DNA from: Planctomycetota bacterium
Lineage (GTDB): Bacteria > Planctomycetota > Phycisphaerae > Phycisphaerales > SM1A02
Assembly: GCA_026386795.1 (NCBI GenBank)
Contig: JAPLMU010000123.1
Coordinates: 1-46,827 of the forward strand
Length of the DNA: 46,827 nucleotides
Direction of reading: 5' to 3'
A model generated the notes under the pieces. The model ran no database searches and was not told where the DNA came from. It worked only from the letters and a program-made list of their open reading frames with translations. Positions within the stretch are counted from its first letter, which is position 1, and the number at the start of each line of letters is the position of its first letter. This document shows, piece by piece, positions 15,567 through 24,575 of this stretch. A program made the position numbers and the translations under genes.

Positions 15567-16622
15567 TTACGGGGTGCCGTGCGGCTGTTGCATCGGGCTT
15601 TGGGATGGGTTGGCGAGGCGCGCTGACCGTCGCTCGTTCCGTTCGCGCGCATGGCAATCCTTACACGTGGACTGGAGCGCCTGCAGGTCTGCCGAGAGTC
15701 GCGCTCGGTCTGCGATCGGTACGGTGTCGAGCGCGTCTTCTATTCGTTGTGCAATCGCGTGACTCTTTGCGAGAAGGTCGCGGAACGATTGCGGGCGAGC
15801 CGCGGTCTGCGGAGCCTCGGCCAAGATTCGCAAGTGATCTGCGAGCGCGGCAGCTTCGGCAACCGGAACCACGTCCGCGTGATCAGCTGGCGTCTTCCAT
15901 CCCGCGCGTTCGATCGCCGCGAGTCGGTCGTTCGATTCATCGATCGCCAGCATTGCTTCCACAACTCCGTTGGGTCGCGTGACGGAAGGAAACTCCGTCG
16001 ATGCCTGATCAATAGTTGCTGCAGAGAGTATTGATGCAGAAGCAGCGCAAGCGTAAAGGCCTGTGTAATTAGGCGCTGTTCCGGAAATTTTCATGCGCGC
16101 CAGCGCGGCATCGGTAGTGAGCCACCCGAGCGACGCGGCGATGGTTGCAGCTGCGCCGGCGCTTCGATGTTTTCCGTGATGGCAGTGGATGTAGATCGGT
16201 CTCGGAAGATCGCGCACTGCGCGCACGAGTTGCAACTTGCGCGCGTCATCAAATCCGTCGTAGCCAATTGGAAGATGGACATAGCGAATGCCGACAGCGT
16301 TTGCGCGTTTCGTATCTGGTGCGGCGCCATCGACAGAGAGCACGGTCTTCACGCCCCACGATTGAAGTGTTGTGAATCCCGCGTCGCCGATCGGCGCGCT
16401 TCCAGACCAGAACTCGGGTCCGTATGCCACGACATTCAGGAGACCAGGGGCGTCGGTCGGTTCTGCTGTGTTGATTGTTGGTGGCGCGGGCGTTACGCGT
16501 ACTGCAGGGTCGGTAATGACCGCGGATGGCGGTACGCCGGATCCGGCAAGGGTGGCTCCGCTCAAAATTCCCACCATCAGGACTGCGAGCCGTGATTGCA
16601 GGAGTGAGGGTAGTAGGCCCAT
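15567..16622 (-). CDS. Exported tyrosine/dual-specificity phosphatase fused to a cytochrome c-prime-like domain
   Basis: 351 residues from ATG 16622, which gives a clean signal peptide (MGLLPSLLQSRLAVLMVGIL, ATLAG). The middle part is a protein phosphatase of the DSP/PTP type: SWGVKTVLSVDGAAPD, IRYVHLPIGYDGF, and the HCx5R active site IYIHCHHGKHRSAG (Cys about 147). The C-terminal helical part, FRDLLAKSHAIAQRIEDAL to LQALQSTCKDCHARER, ends in a CxxCH haem motif (320-324), as in cytochrome c-prime/c556 proteins. A GTG at 16655 is an alternative start. The combination suggests a periplasmic or surface phosphatase carrying a c-type haem. The substrate is unknown. Confidence 0.75.
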   Translation of the reverse strand: MGLLPSLLQSRLAVLMVGILSGATLAGSGVPPSAVITDPAVRVTPAPPTINTAEPTDAPGLLNVVAYGPEFWSGSAPIGDAGFTTLQSWGVKTVLSVDGAAPDTKRANAVGIRYVHLPIGYDGFDDARKLQLVRAVRDLPRPIYIHCHHGKHRSAGAAATIAASLGWLTTDAALARMKISGTAPNYTGLYACAASASILSAATIDQASTEFPSVTRPNGVVEAMLAIDESNDRLAAIERAGWKTPADHADVVPVAEAAALADHLRILAEAPQTAARPQSFRDLLAKSHAIAQRIEDALDTVPIADRARLSADLQALQSTCKDCHARERNERRSARLANPSQSPMQQPHGTP

Positions 16623-16709
16623 TCCTGTAATTCTAAGGCGCAGATTTCGCACCAACCTTCCTTAGGGAATGTCGCAGGGGATATTCTTTAACGCTCGCTG
16701 CCTCCCCTT

Positions 16710-17972
16710 TTGGTCACAACCACCTACCCTCCACGTCCGTTGACTCCCATACCAGAAGATTTTGACCTCCAGTGCCGCAGTTGTGCCTTGAACCTGCAGA
16801 ATGCACTGCGAGCGCTCTACGCCGCAGTGGGTGCAGATCCGGCACGGCCGCAGGAAGTGTCGCGCCAATTCAAGCTGAATAAGAACCTCACTTGGAAGGT
16901 TGCCAAGGTCATGCAATCGGCAGATCCGATTGAAGCCGTGCCATTGATTCCGGGCAGCGAAGGTATGGAAATCTTGCTCTCGGCAATGGAGGCGTCCGGT
17001 CCGCATGCAGCGTCGGTGGGCGTCGTGCGTTCAACGCTTGCAGCATTTGAAGACATGGTGCGCATTCATGTTGGCGATCGACCAACGCTTGAACTTCTGA
17101 TGGATGGAATGTCGCGTGGTGGCAGGGCGCTTGAAGTTTCTCGCAAGCTGGGATTCCGTGGCAATTCTGGAATATGGGGAGTGCAGGCTCGGGTTCGGTC
17201 CCTGACGCAGTTCCTTGCGCCCAACCCAGACCATCCGGAAATGCTTGACATGGCGATCGTGGGTGGTCTGCACGACATTCGCCGACTTCGTCCGGTGCAG
17301 GGTTGGCCGTTGTTTCGATTTTCTACTTACGACACTGTTGGCACTGAACTTCCGGGCGGAGGAAATCTTCAGGCACTCGAATTGCCAGCAAACAGCGGAG
17401 AACCGCACTTGGTGATGCGCTCGTTCTGCGCCCCGGCAGGCGCTGAGGTACGAAGCATTAAGACCGAGAAGGATGTTTCGCACGAATTGATGGATGGACC
17501 TGTTGGTGCGCGCGGCTCCGTGACATTTGTGTTCGGCGGATTGGAGCGTTCGGCAGTACCTCGCTACAGCAGTGCATTACGTCAGAGCCCCGAGTACGGC
17601 GAAATGGGCGCGTTAGTCACCATGCCAACTGAGTTTGTGCATGTTGACATCCTGGTTCACCGCGACCTACTCGACAGTTTCGTTCCGGAATTGGTGGTGT
17701 ACGGTCGCCCCTTCGGCGGCGCGGCGCTTGAACCAGCGACGCGTGAGAACTACCGGTTACCGATCGATGAACCAATTGTTCGTATTGATCCTGCGCGCGA
17801 TTCATTCGCCACGGACATGTTGCCCGAACAGCAGAATTTGGTTGACGCAGTGTTTGCTCGCGCCGGCTGGAATCGCAAAGACTTTTCCGGTTTCCGTGCC
17901 GGAGTGCCCTATCCACCGATGCCGTCGACGGTGATGATTCGTTACGCGCTTTCGCGCTCGCCGGGGGCGTGA
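16710..17972 (+). CDS. Unrecognised conserved-looking protein
   Basis: 420 residues from a TTG at 16710; no ATG lies near the N-terminus and no ribosome site is clear, so the start could be the TTG at 16740. No signal peptide or membrane helix. The N-terminal part, LQCRSCALNLQNALRALYAA then PQEVSRQFKLNKNLTWKVAK, is helical and could be a DNA-binding HTH-like unit. The rest alternates beta and helix with segments FRFSTYDTVGTELPGGGN, GSVTFVFGGLERSAVPRYSS and FVHVDILVHRDLLDSFVPEL. I do not recognise the family. Its 3' end overlaps the convergent lipoprotein gene by 31 bases. It is divergent from the phosphatase gene, about 90 bases away. Confidence 0.7.
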   Translation: MVTTTYPPRPLTPIPEDFDLQCRSCALNLQNALRALYAAVGADPARPQEVSRQFKLNKNLTWKVAKVMQSADPIEAVPLIPGSEGMEILLSAMEASGPHAASVGVVRSTLAAFEDMVRIHVGDRPTLELLMDGMSRGGRALEVSRKLGFRGNSGIWGVQARVRSLTQFLAPNPDHPEMLDMAIVGGLHDIRRLRPVQGWPLFRFSTYDTVGTELPGGGNLQALELPANSGEPHLVMRSFCAPAGAEVRSIKTEKDVSHELMDGPVGARGSVTFVFGGLERSAVPRYSSALRQSPEYGEMGALVTMPTEFVHVDILVHRDLLDSFVPELVVYGRPFGGAALEPATRENYRLPIDEPIVRIDPARDSFATDMLPEQQNLVDAVFARAGWNRKDFSGFRAGVPYPPMPSTVMIRYALSRSPGA

Positions 17973-19039
17973 TCGGTCGCTTGACGCGTGCGCACTGCGC
18001 GTGTGATTGCAAAGAATCCGCCGCCCAGTACAAGTAGGAAGAGTGCGGCAATCACAGCCATCGCGACTATCACCTCGCGCAGCAGGGCTCGATCGCCATC
18101 GAGATTGCCGAGCTCGTGACGCAATTCGCCGACGCTCGCGGACAGATTTCGAACATCGGTTGCAAGACCGGATGCATTTGCGCTCAGCGTCGCCACCGTG
18201 GTACTTGTTGCATCGAGCTGCTTGCTGAGCAACGTCGCGCGCTCGAGCCCGCTTTGTACGCCTGGATCGGAAATGGCCATGTCGATGGTGGCCTGCGCCT
18301 CCCATCCCGCGGCGGTTGGCAATCGGCTGGCAAGCCATATCACGTGTGCCCCAAGAAGTCTGGTCTGCTCAAGTTCAGTGGCTGCATTGGTGATCGAGCT
18401 CATCATCCCGGGCTCGGCAGCATCAAAGACTGCCGAAGCGGTTCCGGAGTACTCCGCAAGGTCTTCAAGGCGCATCATTCCGGCGCTGATGAGATCTGGG
18501 TGCTTCGTCTTGTATGCCTCAACGGCTGCGTCAAGAATTGCTCGATTCTCAGCAGTGATGTGGTCTGGCTTTGATGCAATCGCCAGAATGCGGCGGTGAA
18601 TTTCGCCGTAGGTGGCATCGCAATCGATCGTGGCGAGGTCGGGGCGGGCGTCGGCGCGATGCTCGCATGCAGCGTTGCTGAGTTCGGAGAACACATAGAG
18701 ATCAACGAGCGCCCCCCAAGCATCTTGACCAAGAGCCAACGAGCGGTAGTTGGCTGCCGCGTTGTTGCGAGTGAGTTCTAGATAGGCAATTTCGCGTTCC
18801 GGGCGCCCATTGAGCCGAGCGCGGATCACTTCTGCCTGAAAGAGAGATGCTGCGGTGTCAGCAATATCAAGCAGTTCCGAAGTGAGCTGCACTCGAAATC
18901 GGGTCTGCTCTGTGTACTGGCGATCAAGTTCTAACTGGCGCTGACTCGGGCTGGAACAGCCTGGCATAGACGACGTGCCGAGCAAACACGCCGATAGCGC
19001 AAGGATGGCGATGAAGGCTGACGCAGTGAATTGTCTCAC
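17942..19039 (-). CDS. Lipoprotein with C-terminal membrane helix (paralogue 2)
   Basis: 365 residues. Lipobox ILALSAC at residues 12-18. The body is helical with probable coiled coil (SQRQLELDRQYTEQTRFRVQ; VATLSANASGLATDVRNLSA), and a C-terminal membrane helix VIVAMAVIAALFLLVLGGGF is followed by a basic tail. It aligns by eye along most of its length with the neighbour at 19036-20046 (shared LLDIADTAAS, LYVFSEL, KTKHPDLISAGMMRLEDL, AAEPGMMSSITNAA, LEQTRLLGAHVIWLASRLPT). The GTG start overlaps the upstream stop in GTGA, so the pair is coupled. Anchored at both ends, it could span part of the periplasm or act as a membrane sensor. No known family recognised. Confidence 0.78.
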   Translation of the reverse strand: MRQFTASAFIAILALSACLLGTSSMPGCSSPSQRQLELDRQYTEQTRFRVQLTSELLDIADTAASLFQAEVIRARLNGRPEREIAYLELTRNNAAANYRSLALGQDAWGALVDLYVFSELSNAACEHRADARPDLATIDCDATYGEIHRRILAIASKPDHITAENRAILDAAVEAYKTKHPDLISAGMMRLEDLAEYSGTASAVFDAAEPGMMSSITNAATELEQTRLLGAHVIWLASRLPTAAGWEAQATIDMAISDPGVQSGLERATLLSKQLDATSTTVATLSANASGLATDVRNLSASVGELRHELGNLDGDRALLREVIVAMAVIAALFLLVLGGGFFAITRAVRTRQATDHAPGERESA

Positions 19040-20046
19040 GGGGTGCCTTCTCGTGGAGTTCGTTGCACGCGACGAATGACAAACATGGCGCCGGCGACGG
19101 AAGCAAGCACTGTGCCAATGGCGATGGCTGCAATTCCGATGAGCGTATTGCGAATGATGTTCTCGGTAGCGGATGCCGTGTGTTTGGTGGATTCGTCGAG
19201 CGCTTGGAGGTGCTCCGCAAGAAGCGTCTGCGCATGCGCAACAGATTCCAGGCCATGCGCAGTGGCGCTGGTATGACTCGCAAGTGCTTCGAGATGAGTA
19301 AGTGCCTGTTGTACGCGGTCGCTTTCAAGTAGCACCCGGGCTGTTCCCTCGGTCTGTTCACTCAGTGCGCTTGGCATACGCGAAATGAGCCAAACCAACT
19401 GGTTTCCGAGGAGTCGCGTGTGCTCAAGTTGGCGCGCTGCATCCGTGACTGGACTCATCATGGTCGGCTCTGATGCCTGTAGGACGGCCTGATCGGATGG
19501 GCTGGTGACATCATCGATGCGCATCAGTTCAACAGTGAGAAGATCAGGGTGCGCCAATTTATAGTGATCTACAACAGTATCAAGATGTGCTCTGGTCTTC
19601 GCATCGAGCACGGTGTCCGCTACTGCGTCAATGCGGATCGCGAGCATTCCGAACACCTCGTCACAGATGTCCACCACCATGTCCGGTGCGGCGGCGACGC
19701 GATGTTGGCACGTCCATTTCGCCAGGCGGCTCCAGACATACAGCCGCACGATGCCAGTTTCTGGATTCGGCGTGAGCGCCATCGATCGCACGGTTGCGAG
19801 CACTCCGCTGCGAGTGCGTTCAAGGGACGCTATGTGACCGGGGGAATCGTGGTTCAGTATCGCGCGAGTCACGGTATTTGCGGTGACGCTCGACGCATCG
19901 TCAGCGATCTCAAGGAGGCGGTCGGAAAGTTGTACGCGGTTCCGTAAATCCGCACGCGGGTCTGCGGCATTGGGCTGCGTATTACAGGCGGAAACCGTAC
20001 AAACCGTTACGGCGGCAAGAATGGTGGTCAGGCGATACGAGGTCAC
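19036..20046 (-). CDS. Lipoprotein with C-terminal membrane helix (paralogue 1)
   Basis: 336 residues. Lipobox TVSAC at about 17-21 after MTSYRLTTILAAVTVC. Shared blocks with paralogue 2: LLEIADDASS, LYVWSRLAKWTCQHR, YKLAHPDLLTVELMRIDDV, SEPTMMSPVTDAARQLEHTR and LLGNQLVWLISRMPSAL. A helical segment (LASHTSATAHGLESVAHAQT) leads to a membrane helix, LIGIAAIAIGTVLASVAGAM, and a short basic tail. This arrangement resembles chemoreceptor-like or signalling membrane proteins only superficially; no HAMP or signalling domain is seen. First of two coupled genes; divergent from the S9 peptidase with only 39 bases between starts. Confidence 0.78.
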   Translation of the reverse strand: MTSYRLTTILAAVTVCTVSACNTQPNAADPRADLRNRVQLSDRLLEIADDASSVTANTVTRAILNHDSPGHIASLERTRSGVLATVRSMALTPNPETGIVRLYVWSRLAKWTCQHRVAAAPDMVVDICDEVFGMLAIRIDAVADTVLDAKTRAHLDTVVDHYKLAHPDLLTVELMRIDDVTSPSDQAVLQASEPTMMSPVTDAARQLEHTRLLGNQLVWLISRMPSALSEQTEGTARVLLESDRVQQALTHLEALASHTSATAHGLESVAHAQTLLAEHLQALDESTKHTASATENIIRNTLIGIAAIAIGTVLASVAGAMFVIRRVQRTPREGTP

Positions 20047-20085
20047 TACGAGAGGGTATCGCGGGAATGGGCGTATCGTGGGGTG

Positions 20086-22302
20086 ATGCTGTGGATTGCT
20101 GCTGAATTGCTGATCGTTGTCGCCGCCGTCTGTGGACGCGAGCCGCCTCAGCCCGACTGGGAGTCCCTGTTGCGCGATCCGGCGGCGGATGTCCGTTGGA
20201 ACGCTGACGGCACGCTGTGGCTACTGCCCCGCGGGGTGGGCGGAACGGTGGTTGAGGTGGATCCGCGTACCGGAGCGCGCGTGGAGCGCGGGCCTGCCGC
20301 CGTTGGACTGGCGGAGCGGCCGTTAGTGAACGAAGAGTTGCGTTCGGTGCGCGGGGTGCGAGCGTCGCGCATTCGGTTTAGCAATGAGAGCGGCGGAGCC
20401 GTGGAGCTACTTTGGGTGGACACTGGCGGCGTTCGTCACCCCTATGGCAAGTTGGGCGCTGCGGAGGTTCGTGAGCAACACACGTTCGATGGTCATGCCT
20501 GGGAAGTGCATGCCGCTTCCGGTGGAACGCTCGGATACGTGCGTGGCGAAGTTCTGCCGATTGTGGTTCACATTGGGGCAGCGCCGGCAAGCGCGCCGAC
20601 GCCGACATCCGTTGAGCCGAACACGCACCGAGGCGCGGAGCAATCGCCGCCGTCGGAACCAGCACTTCCTACAAAAGCGGCAGCATTTGCTGGGCCGAAG
20701 TTCTGGTCGCCAGGCTTCGGTCATGTGGTGGTGTTTGAGAGTGTTGCCGCGCAGAAACACCCGGTGCATCTCATTGAGAGTTCCCCGTCCAATCAGGTGG
20801 AACCACGCATGCGCACGCTTCAGTATCTCAAGCCGGGCGACCAGATTGAACAGCGTTGGCCGCGGTTCTTTGCGCGTGACGGTGGCGAGGTGCCGGTGCA
20901 GCGGGAGTTGTTTGCGAACCCATGGTCAATCGACGAGTGCCAATGGTCCGCCGATGGCGCCACGTTTTTCTTCACGTACAACCAGCGCGGACACCAGATC
21001 TTTCGCTTGCTCGCGATTGACGCCGCCACTGGCGCAGTTCGCACGGTGGTGGAAGAAACTTCGCCGACATTCATTGATTATCCGAACAAGACGTGGATGC
21101 ACTGGATCGGCGCGAACGAATTGCTGTGGATGAGTGAGCGTGATGGCTTCAACCACATCTATGCGATTGATGTAGCGCACGGAACTGTGAAGCGGCAATT
21201 GACGCGTGGGGCATGGATGGTGCGCGCCGTTGAATCAGTTGATGACGCGGCGCGCACGCTCGTGTTGCGGGTCATGGGCATTGATCCTGCGCAGGATCCG
21301 TACTACGAACACTTCGTTCGTGTTTCAATGGATGGTGGCGATCCGGTGCGGCTCACCGAGGGCGATGGAACGCACGCGTTGGAGTGGAGCCCGGACCGCG
21401 CGTTCTATGTAGATACGTGGTCGCGCGTTGATTTGCCGCCGGTCCATGAATTGCGTCGCGGCGCCGATGGAAGTTTGGTTGCCGAACTTGGTCGAGCCGA
21501 TGCTTCGGCATTGGTTGCGGCAGGGTGGACATGGCCGGAACGTTTCGCGTCTGTTGGCCGCGACGGCGCGACCCGCGTGTACGGCGTGATTTGGCGCCCG
21601 TGCGGAAGCGCGACTGACCCGACGCCGCGCGCAGTACTGGAACAGATTTATGCCGGACCGCAGGATTTCTTTGTTCCGAAGGCGTTTGGCATCTGGAACG
21701 GCGAGCGCAATCTCACCAAGGCTGGATTTGTGGTTGTGCAGGTGGATGGCATGGGCACCAACTGGCGCGGCAAAGCATTTCATGATGTCTGCTGGAAGAA
21801 CCTGAAAGACGCAGGACTCCCGGACCATGTGGCGTGGCTTCATGCGGCGGGTGCCACGCGTCCATGGATGGATCTTTCGCGGGTCGGAATTTATGGCGGC
21901 AGCGCGGGCGGGCAGAGTGCGATGCGTGCACTGCTGGACTTTCCTGATGTGTATTCAGTGGCGGTTGCTGATTGCGGTTGCCATGACAATCGGATGGACA
22001 AGATTTGGTGGAACGAATTGTGGATGGGTTGGCCGGTGGACGAGAGCTACGCGCGCAGTTCCAATGTGGTGGATGCAGCGAAGTTGCAAGGCAAGCTCAT
22101 GTTGATAGTGGGTGAACTTGACGAGAATGTTGACCCTTCCAGCACGTTGCAAGTATCAGCCGCGCTCGTGCGCGCCGGCAAAGATCATGAATTGGTGGTG
22201 GTCCCGGGCGCGGGGCACGGCTCGGCAGAGACGCCCTACGGGTCAGCAAAGCGACTGGGATTCTTCCAGCGTTACCTACAGAGCGACTCAGCGCAGAAGT
22301 GA
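20086..22302 (+). CDS. S9 family (DPP-IV-like) prolyl oligopeptidase with VHL-beta-like domain
   Basis: 738 residues. Signal peptide MLWIAAELLIVVAAVCG. Residues about 92-152 (ASRIRFSNESGGAVELLWVD, HPYGKLGAAEV, HTFDGHAWEVHAASG) match the pattern of the von Hippel-Lindau beta domain (PF01847), seen in some bacterial secreted enzymes. A beta-propeller follows (QRELFANPWSIDECQWSADG, NELLWMSERDGFNHIYAID). The C-terminal alpha/beta hydrolase has the nucleophile motif VGIYGGSAGGQSA (Ser about 605), acid in VGELDENVDP and His in VPGAGHGSAE. Predicted to cleave dipeptides, often after proline, from exported peptides. An overlapping GTG at 20083 is an alternative start. It converges on the PGPGW gene with a 12-base gap. 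Confidence 0.88.
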   Translation: MLWIAAELLIVVAAVCGREPPQPDWESLLRDPAADVRWNADGTLWLLPRGVGGTVVEVDPRTGARVERGPAAVGLAERPLVNEELRSVRGVRASRIRFSNESGGAVELLWVDTGGVRHPYGKLGAAEVREQHTFDGHAWEVHAASGGTLGYVRGEVLPIVVHIGAAPASAPTPTSVEPNTHRGAEQSPPSEPALPTKAAAFAGPKFWSPGFGHVVVFESVAAQKHPVHLIESSPSNQVEPRMRTLQYLKPGDQIEQRWPRFFARDGGEVPVQRELFANPWSIDECQWSADGATFFFTYNQRGHQIFRLLAIDAATGAVRTVVEETSPTFIDYPNKTWMHWIGANELLWMSERDGFNHIYAIDVAHGTVKRQLTRGAWMVRAVESVDDAARTLVLRVMGIDPAQDPYYEHFVRVSMDGGDPVRLTEGDGTHALEWSPDRAFYVDTWSRVDLPPVHELRRGADGSLVAELGRADASALVAAGWTWPERFASVGRDGATRVYGVIWRPCGSATDPTPRAVLEQIYAGPQDFFVPKAFGIWNGERNLTKAGFVVVQVDGMGTNWRGKAFHDVCWKNLKDAGLPDHVAWLHAAGATRPWMDLSRVGIYGGSAGGQSAMRALLDFPDVYSVAVADCGCHDNRMDKIWWNELWMGWPVDESYARSSNVVDAAKLQGKLMLIVGELDENVDPSSTLQVSAALVRAGKDHELVVVPGAGHGSAETPYGSAKRLGFFQRYLQSDSAQK

Positions 22303-22314
22303 TTCTGCACTTGC

Positions 22315-22797
22315 TTACGGCTTCGATACGTCAAGCCCTGAACGGTCAAGCCCTGAACGCGCCAAGATCTCCGCGGCCGCGTGGTCCTCCGCTGCTGCGT
22401 TGCGCAGTTCATCGATCGATGAATAGGAATGCGCCCAGCTGAAGGCGGGCTTGCGCACCACGGTCCATGTGCTATTGCCGTGCACCACTGCGACGAAGGC
22501 AGGGGTCAAAGTGAATGCAATCGAGATAATGATGCCTGCGATTGGCAGGATCCAGAGGGCTTGCTTCGGAACGCCCACCCCTTCGGCGCGTCGCTTGAGT
22601 ACATCGACCCAGGTTCGCGCGATGGCGAACTCCAAGCTCAGGACGCCTAGGCCAGCAAGGACCAGCGGAATCCCGGGGCCAGGCAGCACGAGGAGCGCAA
22701 TTCCCGCAAGCGTCATGCTGCCGCCAACCCCACCGATCAGGATGCGCCGCAGCCTGCCGTTCGTGTTTGCTCGAAGCCATTCAACCAGGGTTGCCAT
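22315..22797 (-). CDS. PGPGW-motif membrane protein
   Basis: 160 residues from ATG 22797. The upstream extension of the frame lies antisense inside ettA and was rejected. Two or three membrane helices: LRRILIGGVGGSMTLAGIAL, then LVLPGPGIPLVLAGLGVLSL (the PGPG motif of PF09656-type putative transmembrane proteins), and LWILPIAGIIISIAFTLTPA. The C-terminal tail is soluble and ends in a duplicated RSGLD from a 15-base tandem repeat (22331-22360). Function unknown. Divergent from ettA with 63 bases between starts. Confidence 0.8.
   Translation of the reverse strand: MATLVEWLRANTNGRLRRILIGGVGGSMTLAGIALLVLPGPGIPLVLAGLGVLSLEFAIARTWVDVLKRRAEGVGVPKQALWILPIAGIIISIAFTLTPAFVAVVHGNSTWTVVRKPAFSWAHSYSSIDELRNAAAEDHAAAEILARSGLDRSGLDVSKP
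22331..22360. repeat. 15-bp tandem repeat (TCAAGCCCTGAACGG) in the PGPGW gene
   Basis: Two units back to back, differing only at the last base. In frame, it duplicates five residues (RSGLD) near the C-terminus without disrupting the gene. Confidence 0.8.
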
Positions 22798-22860
22798 AGG
22801 AGCAAGGTACTTGCGCGGGCTGCGTACAATGCGCCGTTCCCCCATTGAGCGGAGTAACCC

Positions 22861-24567
22861 ATGGCAGCACCACAGAAATCCGGTCCGAAGAACGAAACGC
22901 AAATCATCTACTCGATGCTGAATGTATCGAAGGAGATCGATCGCAAGAAGATCCTCACGGATGTTTCGATTTCCTACTACTACGGAGCAAAGATCGGCGT
23001 CTTGGGCCTCAACGGCAGCGGTAAGAGCACGCTTCTGAAGATCTTGGCGGGGCTTGATAAAAATTATGAGGGAAAGATCATGGCAGCCAATGGCTACACG
23101 ATCGGCTACCTCGAGCAGGAACCGCTGATCGACGACACACGCACCGTGATGGAAGTGGTGCGCGATGGAGCCAAGGTGACCTTCGAGTTGCTTCGGCAGT
23201 ACGACGAGATCAATGCCAAGTTCGGCGAGGACATGACGCCGGAGCAGATGGATAAGTTGATGGCCAAGCAGGCGACGGTGCAAGAAGAGTTGGACCGCCG
23301 CGAAGCATGGACCATCGATAGCCAGTTGGAAATGGCCATGGAAGCATTGCGATGCCCGCCAGCAGATCAGGCGTGCAACACGCTCTCTGGTGGTGAGCGC
23401 CGCCGCGTGGCGTTGTGCACGTTGCTACTCACCAAGCCCGACATTCTGCTGCTTGACGAACCGACCAACCACTTGGATGCGGAAAGTGTCACGTGGCTTG
23501 AGCAACATTTGCTGCGCTTTGAGGGCACCATCATCGCAGTGACGCATGATCGATACTTCCTTGACAACGTTGCCGGATGGATTCTTGAACTTGATCGCGG
23601 TCAGTGCATTGCTTACAAGGGCAACTACACCGGCTGGCTTGAGCAGAAGAAGAAGCGCTTGGAAGTGGAAGAGAAGCACGCATCCACTCGACAGAAGGCG
23701 TTGGCGCGCGAACTGGAGTGGATCGGTCGTAATCCACAAGGGCGTATGGCAAAGAACAAGGCGCGTGTTGAGCGCTACGAGCAACTTGCTGGCCAGAACC
23801 AGAAGGAGCGCGCTGCGGAAGTGGAGATCTTCATTCCGGCCGGTCCGCGTCTGGGCACATTGGTTGTTGAAGCCAAGGGTCTGTGCAAGGCGTACGGCGA
23901 GAAGGTTCTCCTGGATGATGTCAACTTCACCATTCCGGCCGGCGCCATCGTGGGCATCATTGGGCCAAACGGCGCAGGAAAGACCACGCTGTTCCGCATG
24001 ATCATCGGCACCGAGCAACCGGACTCCGGCGAGATGCGCGTTGGCGAAAGTGTCAAGCTTGCCTATGTTGAGCAGAGCCGCGAGTCGCTTCCGAACGACA
24101 AGAATCTCTGGGAAGCCATCTCTGGTGGCGAAGAGAAGATGATGCTTGGCGGAGTGGAGACCAATAGCCGCGCGTACGTCGCGCGCTTTGGTTTCACGGG
24201 CACCGATCAATCAAAGATTGTTGGAAGCCTGTCGGGCGGAGAGCGCAATCGCGTGCATCTTGCGCGCATGCTGAAGGAGGGCGCGAACGTCATTCTGCTC
24301 GATGAGCCGACCAATGACATCGACGTCAACACCATGCGTGCACTTGAAGACGGCATGGAAAGTTTCGTTGGTTGCGTGGTGGTGATCAGCCATGATCGCT
24401 GGTTCCTTGACCGCGTGGCGACGCACATTCTGGCCTTTGAAGGCGACAGCAAAGTCTTCTTCTATAACGGCAATTACTCTGCGTATGAAGCAGATCGGCA
24501 TCGACGCATGGGCCTCGCTGCTGATGCTCCGCCGCGCCGACTGCAGTACCGAGCTCTTTCACGCTAA
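22861..24567 (+). CDS. ettA: Energy-dependent translational throttle protein EttA (ABC-F)
   Basis: 568 residues, close to the usual 555. Cytosolic ABC-F ATPase that binds the ribosomal E site and gates the first peptide bond according to ATP/ADP ratio. Two nucleotide-binding domains: Walker A GLNGSGKSTLLKI (about residue 50), signature TLSGGERRRVAL and Walker B ILLLDEPTNHLDAESV; then Walker A GPNGAGKTTLFRM, signature SLSGGERNRVHLAR and Walker B VILLDEPTNDIDVNT. The EttA-type arm and linker are seen in MEALRCPPADQ and ALARELEWIGRNPQGRMAKN. The C-terminus carries an extra tail (ADAPPRRLQYRALSR). The M24 peptidase gene follows 8 bases downstream, so they may share a transcript. Confidence 0.95.
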   Translation: MAAPQKSGPKNETQIIYSMLNVSKEIDRKKILTDVSISYYYGAKIGVLGLNGSGKSTLLKILAGLDKNYEGKIMAANGYTIGYLEQEPLIDDTRTVMEVVRDGAKVTFELLRQYDEINAKFGEDMTPEQMDKLMAKQATVQEELDRREAWTIDSQLEMAMEALRCPPADQACNTLSGGERRRVALCTLLLTKPDILLLDEPTNHLDAESVTWLEQHLLRFEGTIIAVTHDRYFLDNVAGWILELDRGQCIAYKGNYTGWLEQKKKRLEVEEKHASTRQKALARELEWIGRNPQGRMAKNKARVERYEQLAGQNQKERAAEVEIFIPAGPRLGTLVVEAKGLCKAYGEKVLLDDVNFTIPAGAIVGIIGPNGAGKTTLFRMIIGTEQPDSGEMRVGESVKLAYVEQSRESLPNDKNLWEAISGGEEKMMLGGVETNSRAYVARFGFTGTDQSKIVGSLSGGERNRVHLARMLKEGANVILLDEPTNDIDVNTMRALEDGMESFVGCVVVISHDRWFLDRVATHILAFEGDSKVFFYNGNYSAYEADRHRRMGLAADAPPRRLQYRALSR

Positions 24568-24575
24568 ATTTCGCT

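Noticed and set aside
22315-23283. 322-residue minus-strand frame
   Set aside because: The first half lies antisense inside ettA and is low-quality; the PGPGW gene starts at 22797.
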